From the NCBI GenBank assembly GCA_039033995.1, contig JBCCBP010000008.1, forward strand, positions 1-64,000: a DNA stretch of 64,000 nucleotides, written 5' to 3'. Every line of letters begins with the position of its first letter. Within the stretch, counting starts at the first letter, position 1. The position numbers and the translations under genes were made by a program. This stretch comes from CALBPI01 sp039033995 (GTDB lineage Bacteria > Pseudomonadota > Gammaproteobacteria > Steroidobacterales > Woeseiaceae). Under the pieces are notes generated by a model. That model had not been told where the DNA came from. It made no database searches and was given only the letters and a program-made list of their open reading frames with translations. This document shows, piece after piece, positions 8,732 to 16,892 of this stretch.

Positions 8732-11700
8732 TTATTCGAATTGCGAGACGTACGGCATCGACTGGTACGTGATCCGTCGGTCGTCGAAACCGAGCATGTC
8801 TGCGCGACTATCGCCGTCGATGTCGCCGACGATTCGTGGTCCATAGTCACGGCAGGCGATAGAGGCCGTGCAACCTGACGTCGGCCGTGGCCCTGTGTAG
8901 TCGATGTACCAGGAAGGATCGTCGACATTGAAGGCCGGCGTGATAAATCGCAGATCCTCGAACCCATCGGTGCCATCGATACCTCGCTTGTTGATACCAA
9001 TGGCGGCGCCGGCACCGCCGAAGCCAACGATGTCGGGGAAGTCGTCGCCGTTCACGTCGGCAAGATAGCGCGGGTAGACACCAAATGAGGGTCTGCCGTC
9101 GACGGTCCTCCGGTCGGACCAGGTTTCGCTACCGAAATCATCCGACAGCGTGACGCGGCCGCTGAAGTCGAAGCTGCCGCCACTGGACTGATTGACATAC
9201 ATGATGACGACGTTGCCGCCAGCCCCGACGAAGTCAGGCAAGCCATCGCCTGTCATGTCCTCGATCCAGCGCTTGGTGATGCCGACGCGGTAGCCGCGGC
9301 TGTAGGACAGTGCATTGAAGCCGAGATACGGGCCAAAGCTACCGTTACACTCAGACAAGCTGGCGAGTGTGTTGGTTTCGGCGAAGATCACCACATCAGC
9401 GCAATCGTCGGCGTTGATATCGATGACATGCGCCGGGTAGCGTTGGCGATCAATGTCGATCGCGGCCAAGGGCGTTGCCGTGCCTCGAGTTAGTGCGTCG
9501 AGCGCCGAACCATTTCGCGTGTAGGCGACGACGCCATCAGCTTCGGCGCTGGCATGCACGAAATCGATGAAGCCGTTATTGTCGACGTCGGCCAGGAATG
9601 CCTGGTCGCGATCCTGGTTCCAGTCGATACCGGTAATCCACTCGACGGGATCATCGAAACCACTACCGTTGTTCAGTCCATAACTCACGGTATTTTCACT
9701 GGCATCGACACCGACGATATCGAGATCGCCATCGTTGTCGAGATCTGCGAACAAACGCGGGTCTGTCTCTAGTCCAGGATAAGACGCCGGTGTCCACTGG
9801 TTGTTGGCCCACACGTCGAAGCCCATCGGCTCTCCGCTGGCCGACACGAGGCCATTCGGTGAGCCAAAGCTGACCAGTGTCGGGTTGTTGGAGATGATAA
9901 TGAGATCATCGTAGCCGTCCAGGTTCAGGTCGAGCGTCTTTCTCAGATGGACCCCGAGCCGGTAGCCAAACGCATAGCCGAAGCCCTCATCGGGTCGCGG
10001 CTCTGCAACCGTGGTCGTCACCGTGGCAGTCTCATTAAGCGTGTTCACGGGAGAGTCATCGTCGTTCGCATCGAGTGATATCGTGAATGTGCCCGCGCCT
10101 GGGTAGGTGTTACGTATTTGGGCCACATTGATTTGCGATGAACCGCCCGGCGCTGTGTTGAAGGGCTCGTCGACCCCACCGTCCGATTCCCAGTCGAAGT
10201 TGGCGGTTTCGACGACACGCGGGGCTTCGGCTGAAATGACACCGGAGACTTCGACATCGAATGGTGTCGCGGTTGGCTGCGCTGGATTCCTGCCGAGCAA
10301 CACTTTCAGGCTGGTGAACAATGGTTCACCGCCGTTGTTTCTGTCCATGTTATCGGGCGTGCCGTCGCCATCGGTATCCGCGTTGTAGGGATCGAGCAGT
10401 CTTGCGAACTCCTCGGCATCACTGAGACCGTCGTTGTCGTAGTCCGCGACCGTCGGAGAGGAACTGATGCGCTGTCCCTCGTAGCGCAGTGGGTCTTCCT
10501 GATTGATCGCATTGACGACCCAGCTTTCACGAATTTCCTCGAAGTCACTGCGGCCATCACTATCCGTATCTGCAGAGGTCGGATCGGTGCCGTGCAGCAA
10601 CTCCTCACGATAGCCGATGCCATCGTTGTCCTCGTCCTCCAGCAAAACCAGCAGTACTTCATCAAAGGCTCGCACGTCGATGTCGTCGAGCGAGTAGTTA
10701 CCATCCTGCGGGTCGAACGTCGTGATTTCCGTTTCGGTGTCGCCTGTTCGTTTTTGCGTGATCACCCAACGTCCGACGGACGAAGACAGATCGCGCACTG
10801 TGATGAGACCGGTACCGTCTTCATTGAACGGGACTCGGAGGGAATCGCGCATGATGTCGCCAAGTGAGCGCCCAGGCTGCCCTGGCACGATGTTGGTTGA
10901 GGTCCGATAGAACTCAGTCTGCGCGTAAGGACCGTAGTCCAGGACGATCTTGGCCGTACGGCGGTTGATATCCTGTGCCTGCAGGTTGACAGACTCGTCG
11001 GAGGTGTCGACCACCGTCACAACGCCTTGCTCCAGTTTCAGCGATCGCGTGTCCGTCAACAGGCTGCGGACTTCCTGCAAATTGAGACCGTCGCGTTGGA
11101 ACAAGAGATTGCTGATTGACTGACCCGCGGCAAGACTGATCGGCGTAAATGCGGTGTCGCGGACCAGTGTGCCTAACGCGGTGAAGGGCTCTTCACCATC
11201 GTTAACGCGCACGGCGATCAGGTCCAATGCCTCGATCGAGAGGCTCAGGTGTCCTGTGTTGACGATGTTCACACCGACGTTGATGAAACCATCCGTCACG
11301 GTACTCGACGATTCGATGTTTCGACCGCGCATCCGCTCCCAAGCTTCGCGGTTTTCGTTTGTGGTTGTGGCATCGAAGCTGACGGTAGCCTCTGCGGTCA
11401 CTTTGACGCTGGTCTCCACTTCTGCGCTGGGCCCCGTTGTGCTGGCGCCAACCGTTGCTGACTGCGAGGCCTCTACGCCGAGCGTGGTGCTCGCCCCGAA
11501 TGTCGTCGAGCTGGTGTTGGAAGTCGATTGCGCGCGTGTCGTGCTCTCAGTCACGGCCGAACTTTGCGATTCGGTGATGTTGGCCCCGATCACTGGCGTG
11601 TCCTGAATCTCGATCCGGATTTCCGGGACGTCTGCGACCACCGGGTTGAATCGAAAGTTATTGACGCTCGGATCGAACGTCTGGATTTCATCGCCGTCGG

Positions 11701-12190
11701 TGTAGCCGTCGCCATCGGTGTCGTCGTCGTCCCAGTTAGTGCCGTAGATCGTGCGTTCGTCGTCGTCGCTGATGCCATCACCGTCGGTGTCGACTGCTGA
11801 CACATCGGCGCAACTGACACTGACGTTGGTGACATTGGCCGTCGCCGTGCCCGAGCCATTCGTCACCGAGCAACTCTGTTCAGGGTTGCTCGGCTGAGTG
11901 AGCACGGTGACGTCATAGGTAGCGCCGTCATCGACAGCGGTCGCGAACGTGAAGCTGCCGCTGGCGGTGACCGATAGGTTGTCGCCGCCATTGTTTTGTA
12001 ACACGAGGCCGGTGCCGTTGACGCCGGATGCGTTACCGCCGATCGAAAACGTCGATGTGGGGGGTGGTTGTATGGGCGGTGCGGTGGTGTCGCCGCCACC
12101 GCCACCACCACCACAGGCCGTCAGGAACCCGGCAACGAGCGCAGTTGAAAGAAGACGCGTGGGCTTGCGCCCGAAATTGGTTGTGATCAT
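8732..12190 (-). CDS. Large lipoprotein with TSP3 calcium repeats, protective-antigen/binary-toxin-B-like region and FG-GAP repeats
   Basis: The start at 12190 is chosen because GGAG lies 7 nt upstream and a lipoprotein signal follows (LLSTALVAGFLTAC, Cys26); an upstream ATG at 12256 would bury it. From the 1152-residue product: a glycine/proline linker; an Ig-like repeat (about 48-130); TSP3-type calcium loops (134-167, DTDGDGISDDDE); a Ser/Thr-rich stretch (205-260) followed by a region to about 517; more TSP3 loops (518-640); then at least seven FG-GAP calcium repeats (about 775-1150, e.g. DLDNDGDLDIVG, DMTGDGLPDFVG). The region 134-517 follows the order of anthrax protective antigen domains 1' and 2: calcium loop, NPVVADVPEIRIEI, Ser/Thr insertion, REAW, VNIVNTG, FTPISL, LKLEQGVV, RTAKIVLD. 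That resemblance is from remembered family sequences and needs a profile search. Probably surface- or periplasm-exposed; function unknown. Confidence 0.85.
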   Translation of the reverse strand: MITTNFGRKPTRLLSTALVAGFLTACGGGGGGGDTTAPPIQPPPTSTFSIGGNASGVNGTGLVLQNNGGDNLSVTASGSFTFATAVDDGATYDVTVLTQPSNPEQSCSVTNGSGTATANVTNVSVSCADVSAVDTDGDGISDDDERTIYGTNWDDDDTDGDGYTDGDEIQTFDPSVNNFRFNPVVADVPEIRIEIQDTPVIGANITESQSSAVTESTTRAQSTSNTSSTTFGASTTLGVEASQSATVGASTTGPSAEVETSVKVTAEATVSFDATTTNENREAWERMRGRNIESSSTVTDGFINVGVNIVNTGHLSLSIEALDLIAVRVNDGEEPFTALGTLVRDTAFTPISLAAGQSISNLLFQRDGLNLQEVRSLLTDTRSLKLEQGVVTVVDTSDESVNLQAQDINRRTAKIVLDYGPYAQTEFYRTSTNIVPGQPGRSLGDIMRDSLRVPFNEDGTGLITVRDLSSSVGRWVITQKRTGDTETEITTFDPQDGNYSLDDIDVRAFDEVLLVLLEDEDNDGIGYREELLHGTDPTSADTDSDGRSDFEEIRESWVVNAINQEDPLRYEGQRISSSPTVADYDNDGLSDAEEFARLLDPYNADTDGDGTPDNMDRNNGGEPLFTSLKVLLGRNPAQPTATPFDVEVSGVISAEAPRVVETANFDWESDGGVDEPFNTAPGGSSQINVAQIRNTYPGAGTFTISLDANDDDSPVNTLNETATVTTTVAEPRPDEGFGYAFGYRLGVHLRKTLDLNLDGYDDLIIISNNPTLVSFGSPNGLVSASGEPMGFDVWANNQWTPASYPGLETDPRLFADLDNDGDLDIVGVDASENTVSYGLNNGSGFDDPVEWITGIDWNQDRDQAFLADVDNNGFIDFVHASAEADGVVAYTRNGSALDALTRGTATPLAAIDIDRQRYPAHVIDINADDCADVVIFAETNTLASLSECNGSFGPYLGFNALSYSRGYRVGITKRWIEDMTGDGLPDFVGAGGNVVIMYVNQSSGGSFDFSGRVTLSDDFGSETWSDRRTVDGRPSFGVYPRYLADVNGDDFPDIVGFGGAGAAIGINKRGIDGTDGFEDLRFITPAFNVDDPSWYIDYTGPRPTSGCTASIACRDYGPRIVGDIDGDSRADMLGFDDRRITYQSMPYVSQFE

Positions 12191-12376
12191 TGTTTTCTCC
12201 AGAATCCGTGTTCGGATACCAGGGAAAGCAGCGATACAGCAGGAAGTGACCCACAATAGTTTCGAAGTGGGTTAATTCCGTAGAGAAATCAGTGAGTAAG
12301 CTGATGAAGAGAGATCATGTTATGTAAAGCGCGGAAGCGATTTTTCCACGCGGTCACAGGTGATGTGTTGGTGAAC

Positions 12377-12440
12377 GGTCTGTCCTTAGCGACATGCATT
12401 TCGGTGTGGGATGAGATCCTTCGCGCGTCGCTCCCGGACC
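12377..12440. repeat. 63-bp repeat unit, right flank, upstream copy
   Basis: A diverged unit of the repeat also found at 8530-8650: a CTGTCCTTAGCGACATGCAT segment is followed by TTCGGTGTGGGATGAGATCC and TTCGCGCGTCGCTCCCGGAC. Orientation is the same as the left-flank copies. The sequence between this copy and the next (12441-12641) holds no gene I can support, only a short inverted repeat CGATAGC/GCTATCG near 12552-12570. The stretch 12191-12376 is the upstream region of the lipoprotein gene, with no clear promoter motif. Confidence 0.65.
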
Positions 12441-12641
12441 CCAGATCTGATGTTGGTGGTGAACCTTCGCCCGCCGCTTAGGCCAAATCACCGCCGCATC
12501 GATCGACGATCTTCGACTCAGACACGCTCACCTCCTCGTTGCGCAACTGCACCGATAGCTAAGGCTATCGATACAGCCGCGGGCCTTGATCTGACCCTGT
12601 CTGACTGGAATGTCGTGCGACCTCTGCGGTGGTTTTGACCT

Positions 12642-12727
12642 GACATCCTGTCCTTCACGGCATAGTTTTCGGTGTGGGAAGCGGTCCTTCGCGCGCCGTT
12701 CTCGGACATCCTGTCCTTCACGGCATA
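12642..12727. repeat. 63-bp tandem repeat pair, right flank
   Basis: Two copies of ACATCCTGTCCTTCACGGCA start at 12643 and 12706, a 63-bp period identical to the left flank. The second copy carries the complete GGACA-TCC-TGTCC palindrome (12704-12716). The unit between them contains GGTGTGGGA and CCTTCGCGCGCCG, as in the other copies. Small open frames exist on the minus strand through this repeat but have no ribosome-binding site or family similarity. Confidence 0.75.
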
Positions 12728-12742
12728 AGCACATCCCTGTGC

Positions 12743-12766
12743 AAAAAAATGCCCCTCGAAAGGGGC
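12743..12766 (-). terminator. Rho-independent terminator of the receiver-like gene
   Basis: The stem GCCCCT / AGGGGC with a CGAA loop (12751-12766) is followed on the minus strand by seven T residues (A-run 12743-12749 on plus). It lies 40 bp after the stop of the minus-strand gene at 12806. Confidence 0.85.
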
Positions 12767-12805
12767 AATATCGTGAAACTCGCTAGCTGCTAGGGGAGAG
12801 GAATG

Positions 12806-13270
12806 TCAGCGAGCTCCCGAATCACAAATAAGTTTGCTCAGTTGTTTCTTGAAACTGTTAATTTCCAGGGGTGTCGAGATGGTTGGCAACCATCGTGGAC
12901 GGTTGGCCGTCCGATGATCGATAAGAAGTACACGCCGAGTCAGCAGGTGCCCGAGGCCAGCGTCGAGAAAGTCGATCGCTTTGGCGGCAGGCATATTCTC
13001 AGAGATGATGATCAAATCCGGGGCCTGCATTTCACCCAAACGTATCGCGGTGCTGCCGTCCGTGGCTGCAACCGCTTGGTAGCCGAGACTGTTCACGATC
13101 AACGCAATGGTTTTGCACATCTCACGGTTCTCGTCGCAGATCAGCACGTGCCTGTGCTTCAGTCTGGACTTCCCCGTGCGATGAGTACCTTTCGGTACAA
13201 AAAGCATTGCGCCGTTCGTTGCCAAGAATAACTCCCTGAATCCTTCTGGTCCGTCCTTTGGACTGGCCAA
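12806..13270 (-). CDS. Degenerate response-regulator receiver domain protein
   Basis: A protein of up to 154 residues that is essentially one CheY-like fold (HVLICDENREM at about residue 41, then LVNSLGYQAVAATDGSTAI-like alpha/beta pattern). The acidic pair is kept (DE), but the phosphoacceptor aspartate position reads IIISENMP, with Ser where Asp is normal, and the conserved C-terminal Lys-Pro is absent. It therefore probably cannot be phosphorylated in the usual way. The start is uncertain: TTG at 13270 gives the full length, ATG at 13207 gives 133 residues and keeps the whole domain. It has no output domain. It follows the NarL-type regulator on the same strand after 145 bp. Confidence 0.6.
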   Translation of the reverse strand: MASPKDGPEGFRELFLATNGAMLFVPKGTHRTGKSRLKHRHVLICDENREMCKTIALIVNSLGYQAVAATDGSTAIRLGEMQAPDLIIISENMPAAKAIDFLDAGLGHLLTRRVLLIDHRTANRPRWLPTISTPLEINSFKKQLSKLICDSGAR

Positions 13271-13340
13271 TCTCGAGCTTCAAATCCTAGTCAGGTGGCG
13301 GCAAGGAAAATATCGGGAAAAGCCTGAAAAGGGGTCAGGG

Positions 13341-13363
13341 AAAACCCTTATTGGAATCAAGGG
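13341..13363 (-). terminator. Weak possible terminator after the NarL-type regulator
   Basis: On the minus strand CCCTT pairs with AAGGG (13345-13349 with 13359-13363) and is followed by TTTT. The stem is only 5 bp, so read-through into the receiver-like gene is possible. Confidence 0.35.
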
Positions 13364-13415
13364 CTTGATCGAGCTATCTTACGAAAAAATTATGTAAAAT
13401 AAGCTAAGTTATTGA

Positions 13416-14066
13416 TTAATCAATGGTCGTTAGACCAGTCCTAATGGCATATTTGGTCAACTCAGCCACACTATAGAGATCTAGCTTTCGGCTGATCTTG
13501 CGGCGGTGGGTCTCGACCGTCTTATCACTAACGAACAATTTGGCCGCGATCTCGCGGGTTTTGAACCCTTCAGCGATCAGTTTCAGCACTTGGGTTTCGC
13601 GCTCCGACAGCTGCGGCTTCGCATCTCTCGCGTTGTTTAATTGGTGGCGGAACTCACTGGCCACAATATTGGCGATGCCGTCACCCAGATACACTTCGCC
13701 CTTGGTGACTGCTGTAATCGCCGAGGAAATCTCTTCGAAGGCGGATTCCTTGCGGATATAGCCAACGGCACCCGCTTGCAGCATCCCCGTGATAAAGCTG
13801 CGCTCCGCGTGCATCGTGACCGCGATGATCCTGACGTCCGGTTTTTCTGCGAGGATCTTCTTGGTGGCTTCTATGCCATTCAGATCCGGCATCGCCACGT
13901 CGATCAGCAGTAGGTCTGGCTCCAGTTGCGTAGCTAAAGATACGGCCTCAACGCCGCTCGCCCCTTGCCCAACAATTTCAAGACCACTATCCAGGTTCTC
14001 GATCAGAGAAACGATACCGTCTCTGACTACCTGATGATCATCAACTACTACGATCCGCGTGGTCAT
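13416..14066 (-). CDS. Two-component response regulator, NarL/FixJ family
   Basis: A 216-residue DNA-binding regulator. The receiver domain (1-120) has the acidic pair VVDDHQ, the phosphoacceptor Asp in LLIDVAMPD near residue 55, Thr in AVTMH and Lys in IRKESA. A LuxR-type helix-turn-helix follows (LSERETQVLKLIAEG, then TREIAAKLFVSDKTVETH, about 150-195). It lies 90 bp downstream of a HisKA_3-type histidine kinase, its likely partner. That kinase directly follows the oxidase assembly genes, so the targets may be respiratory, but this is inferred from position only. Confidence 0.93.
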   Translation of the reverse strand: MTTRIVVVDDHQVVRDGIVSLIENLDSGLEIVGQGASGVEAVSLATQLEPDLLLIDVAMPDLNGIEATKKILAEKPDVRIIAVTMHAERSFITGMLQAGAVGYIRKESAFEEISSAITAVTKGEVYLGDGIANIVASEFRHQLNNARDAKPQLSERETQVLKLIAEGFKTREIAAKLFVSDKTVETHRRKISRKLDLYSVAELTKYAIRTGLTTID

Positions 14067-14156
14067 GGGTTTACATTACCACGTTGTGCAATTTCCCGAT
14101 CATCGTATGCAGGCGTTAGGCCAGAGTCGGTAGTTGTCATCACTTCTGCGATTACT

Positions 14157-16322
14157 CTAAATGCCGAAGCGGCGCGAGACTCGTAGGGCAGCACTGCCTG
14201 CTCGTGTCTTGCTGGGTTCGGCAATAACATTAGCGGTGGTGCCACCACCTGCACGCGGTCCGAATAGGGTCGTAAACCCAAACGATCGCAGACGTTCGCT
14301 GTTAGATAGCAGCCCAAGCCCACCAGATCCCGTATTTTGCTCAGCCGCGCTCCACCATTGGTCGTGGATACCGTCATCACTGACCGTTATATTGCGCAAA
14401 GCGACATCACCCCAGACCACCTTGACCCAGATCATCGAACCACCGGAGTGGCGTTGGCTATTGTCGATTAGCTCACGAACGACCTCATACAAAGACACCA
14501 TCAGTGGTTCAGGCATGTACTGTCGTTCACCCTCTTCGATCATCTCCGCGGGTATCGGACCGCGCTCGGTGGCGTCGTCGCACAGGCTCTGAATTCCGGG
14601 TCCGAGACCGAGTTCGTACAGCACCGAAGGACTGAGTTCATGCACGATACGGCGTGTCGTTGCCAGCGTGTCATCGACGATTGCGGTAATTTTCTCGACG
14701 GTATCTGGCGCGGAGACTCGTCGGTAACGTAGCTCGCCGAGTTTCATGCGCGCCACGGCGAGTTGTTGAATCAGCCCGTCATGCAGGTCGACAGAGGTAT
14801 GCCGTCTGACACGCTCATCGGACTCGGTGAGGCTTGTTGTCAGGTCTCTTAGTCGGCGCTCGTAGCCTCGCATGTCACGTTCAGCACGGCGCCGAGACTG
14901 CTCCCTCGCGAAGAAGCTGCCGATACCGCTAAGCAATGGCAGCGCATCGCGAAGTGCGAGCCCGCGCTGCTCATAACAGATCAGCATGATCACACAGGCT
15001 ACGGTTTCACTCATGCCAACTGGCACAGCGTAGATTTCAACGTTATTCGGTAAGCCAAGCACTTCAAGAATCTTGGGCCGATCGCCGTGCCGATGCACGG
15101 TATGGCGATAAAACACGGGCCGACCGCTGCTGATTTGCTTGTCGAACCAGACTACATTGGCGGTCGCTACTGTGATCGGGGACGCTTGGCTTGGCTCATG
15201 CTTTTCCCATGCGTAAACCTCGTTGAGTTGCTGCCGGTCGTTCGCGAAAACGTACAAGCGACATTCGTCTGCGCCACAAAACCGCGCCGCTTTTTCGAGC
15301 ATCTGCTTCATGGTGTCTGAAACACGGTCGTCTGCGCCCTGACTTTCTGTGGCGAGTAGTTTTTCCGCAATATCGGCCTGAATCCGCTGCTTCTGCTGGC
15401 TGTACCGTAGGTTTGCGGCAACTGCCGCACCTGCGAGACCGACAAACGTTAGGCCCGTGACCGCGCCCTGCCATTCAAGCAGCAACAATAGTGATTCTTT
15501 ATCAGCAAAGTGCCCGAGCTCAAATGACCAACTGATACTCGCCATCAACAGCATGCCGATCAAATTGAGCGCGACCACCCCGCCGCTGGCCACCATAGTG
15601 AGCCAACAAAGTGCTGGAATCGCCAGCCAGACCACGGCAAATTCAGCGCCAAGCCACTGAGCGATAATCTGAGGGTAGTGGTTGAAGCCGATACTGACGC
15701 CGAGCTGGAAGAGCAGCGTCGCCACCACCACACTGACCCACTGAACCAAGTTGGGCCCCGTCGGCAATCCAAACGGTAGCCCAAAGCAAACAAACCAGGC
15801 GGCGATAATCGACCCACCAACAAAAAAAGACATCGCGCTGGTGGCAATGCTGACGCCGTCTCGTGCAACGGCCGGGTCCAGCAGTGCGCTGGTGAGCCCA
15901 AAGGCCGTTGCGCTCAGCGCTAATGCGATCGCCGTTGGGCCCAATAGTTCGGATGTCAGCAAATCCCGGCGTCGCCGCCGGATCATCAACACAGGCAATG
16001 CCGCCGTCGCTGCGCTCAAGAAGACGATCGACATCGAACGCCAAAGACTAAATGCTACGTCACCGAGTGAAGTCGCAAGCTCGAATCCGAACCTTAGCAG
16101 CAGCGCCATGAGGATCATATTGCCCCACCAGCGCGGGTGCGTGATCGTCATCATGCCAATCAGCGCGCCGGCGCATGAAACCGCCTGCGCCTGCGGCCCC
16201 GCCGGCGAGACGAACAGAGTCTCGGCGAGCAGGCACAACGAGAACAGGATAATGAACCCAATGGTGCGGACTGCGCCTTCCGCTGGCGTTTGTGCTCCGA
16301 CGTAGAGCCTCGATCGAACCAT
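14157..16322 (-). CDS. Membrane sensor histidine kinase (MASE1-like multi-TM sensor, GAF-like domain, HisKA_3)
   Basis: A 721-residue kinase. Residues about 20-310 contain eight to ten hydrophobic segments, resembling a MASE1-like membrane sensor. A GAF-like segment spans about 340-470. The dimerisation/phosphoacceptor box is SVDLHDGLIQQLAVARMKL (near 510), the HxDG-type H-box of NarX/DegS-family kinases. The ATPase domain has an N-box (RELIDNSQRHSGG) and G-box (GSGGLGLLSNSERL), so it looks active. It starts 9 bp after the upstream oxidase-associated gene and is followed by its probable regulator. The sensed signal cannot be read from the sequence. Confidence 0.9.
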   Translation of the reverse strand: MVRSRLYVGAQTPAEGAVRTIGFIILFSLCLLAETLFVSPAGPQAQAVSCAGALIGMMTITHPRWWGNMILMALLLRFGFELATSLGDVAFSLWRSMSIVFLSAATAALPVLMIRRRRRDLLTSELLGPTAIALALSATAFGLTSALLDPAVARDGVSIATSAMSFFVGGSIIAAWFVCFGLPFGLPTGPNLVQWVSVVVATLLFQLGVSIGFNHYPQIIAQWLGAEFAVVWLAIPALCWLTMVASGGVVALNLIGMLLMASISWSFELGHFADKESLLLLLEWQGAVTGLTFVGLAGAAVAANLRYSQQKQRIQADIAEKLLATESQGADDRVSDTMKQMLEKAARFCGADECRLYVFANDRQQLNEVYAWEKHEPSQASPITVATANVVWFDKQISSGRPVFYRHTVHRHGDRPKILEVLGLPNNVEIYAVPVGMSETVACVIMLICYEQRGLALRDALPLLSGIGSFFAREQSRRRAERDMRGYERRLRDLTTSLTESDERVRRHTSVDLHDGLIQQLAVARMKLGELRYRRVSAPDTVEKITAIVDDTLATTRRIVHELSPSVLYELGLGPGIQSLCDDATERGPIPAEMIEEGERQYMPEPLMVSLYEVVRELIDNSQRHSGGSMIWVKVVWGDVALRNITVSDDGIHDQWWSAAEQNTGSGGLGLLSNSERLRSFGFTTLFGPRAGGGTTANVIAEPSKTRAGSAALRVSRRFGI

Positions 16323-16331
16323 GCAGAGAGT

Positions 16332-16892
16332 CTAGCCGATTCTTGAAAACTTCAATAATTTCTTCAGGTCTCCGAGGAACTTCTTGCGGTCTGGCTCAAG
16401 GTCATAACGCAGAATCACGTTGCCGAGTGGGTCCATGATGTACAGCTGTTCAGCGGGCAAAGGATCGAGTGCACGATGCAGCTCACCGCTTACCGTCGCA
16501 AGCGAAGAACTGATGGCTAGTCCGGGGTGCGCGGCGAGTAGCGCATCCGTATCGACGGCGCTTTCGCTGACCAGCAGACGCTCAATACGCTCGATCTCGC
16601 GACCAGTGGCTAACCGGATCTGGCGAATGTCGATCAATGCGCGTTCACAGGTCTCTTCGCACGGCGCTGCGGTCTTGTAGATCAACGTCCAGCGCCCGCG
16701 CAGCCCGGTATCGAAATGCAGTTTGGCGTCTAGACTGATCGGTGGTTCGATGAACTGGCCGTAGTTCACCTGTTTGCCGTCGGGTTGCGCGCCGCCGAAA
16801 TACATCAATATAGCGACGAGCAGCGGGCCAAAGAAGACCAGTGCCAGCAGAATCAGCTGCAAGCGCCCTTTGCGTGTGTCGTTATTTGTCAT
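16332..16892 (-). CDS. Cytochrome oxidase-associated membrane protein, thioredoxin-like, CEETC motif
   Basis: The start at 16892 has AGGAG about 10 nt upstream and overlaps the end of the SURF1 gene by 11 bp; the longer frame reaches 16925. The 186-residue product has one N-terminal membrane helix (LILLALVFFGPLLVAILMYF) and a periplasmic domain with a CEETC pair (CxxxC, as in SCO proteins) in the segment YKTAAPCEETC, then IMDPLGNVILRYD, a SCO/thioredoxin-like ending. A protein of this type usually follows SURF1 in gammaproteobacterial oxidase clusters. A role in copper or disulfide handling during oxidase assembly is inferred; a copper-ligand histidine is not evident. Confidence 0.75.
   Translation of the reverse strand: MTNNDTRKGRLQLILLALVFFGPLLVAILMYFGGAQPDGKQVNYGQFIEPPISLDAKLHFDTGLRGRWTLIYKTAAPCEETCERALIDIRQIRLATGREIERIERLLVSESAVDTDALLAAHPGLAISSSLATVSGELHRALDPLPAEQLYIMDPLGNVILRYDLEPDRKKFLGDLKKLLKFSRIG

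Noticed and set aside
12411..12734. Short open frames in both directions through the right-flank repeats
   Set aside because: They exist because the 63-bp repeat is a multiple of three and GC-rich; no ribosome-binding site or family similarity.
14063..14380. 105-codon minus-strand frame between the kinase and its regulator
   Set aside because: It overlaps the 3' end of the kinase gene in another frame and has no recognisable motif.
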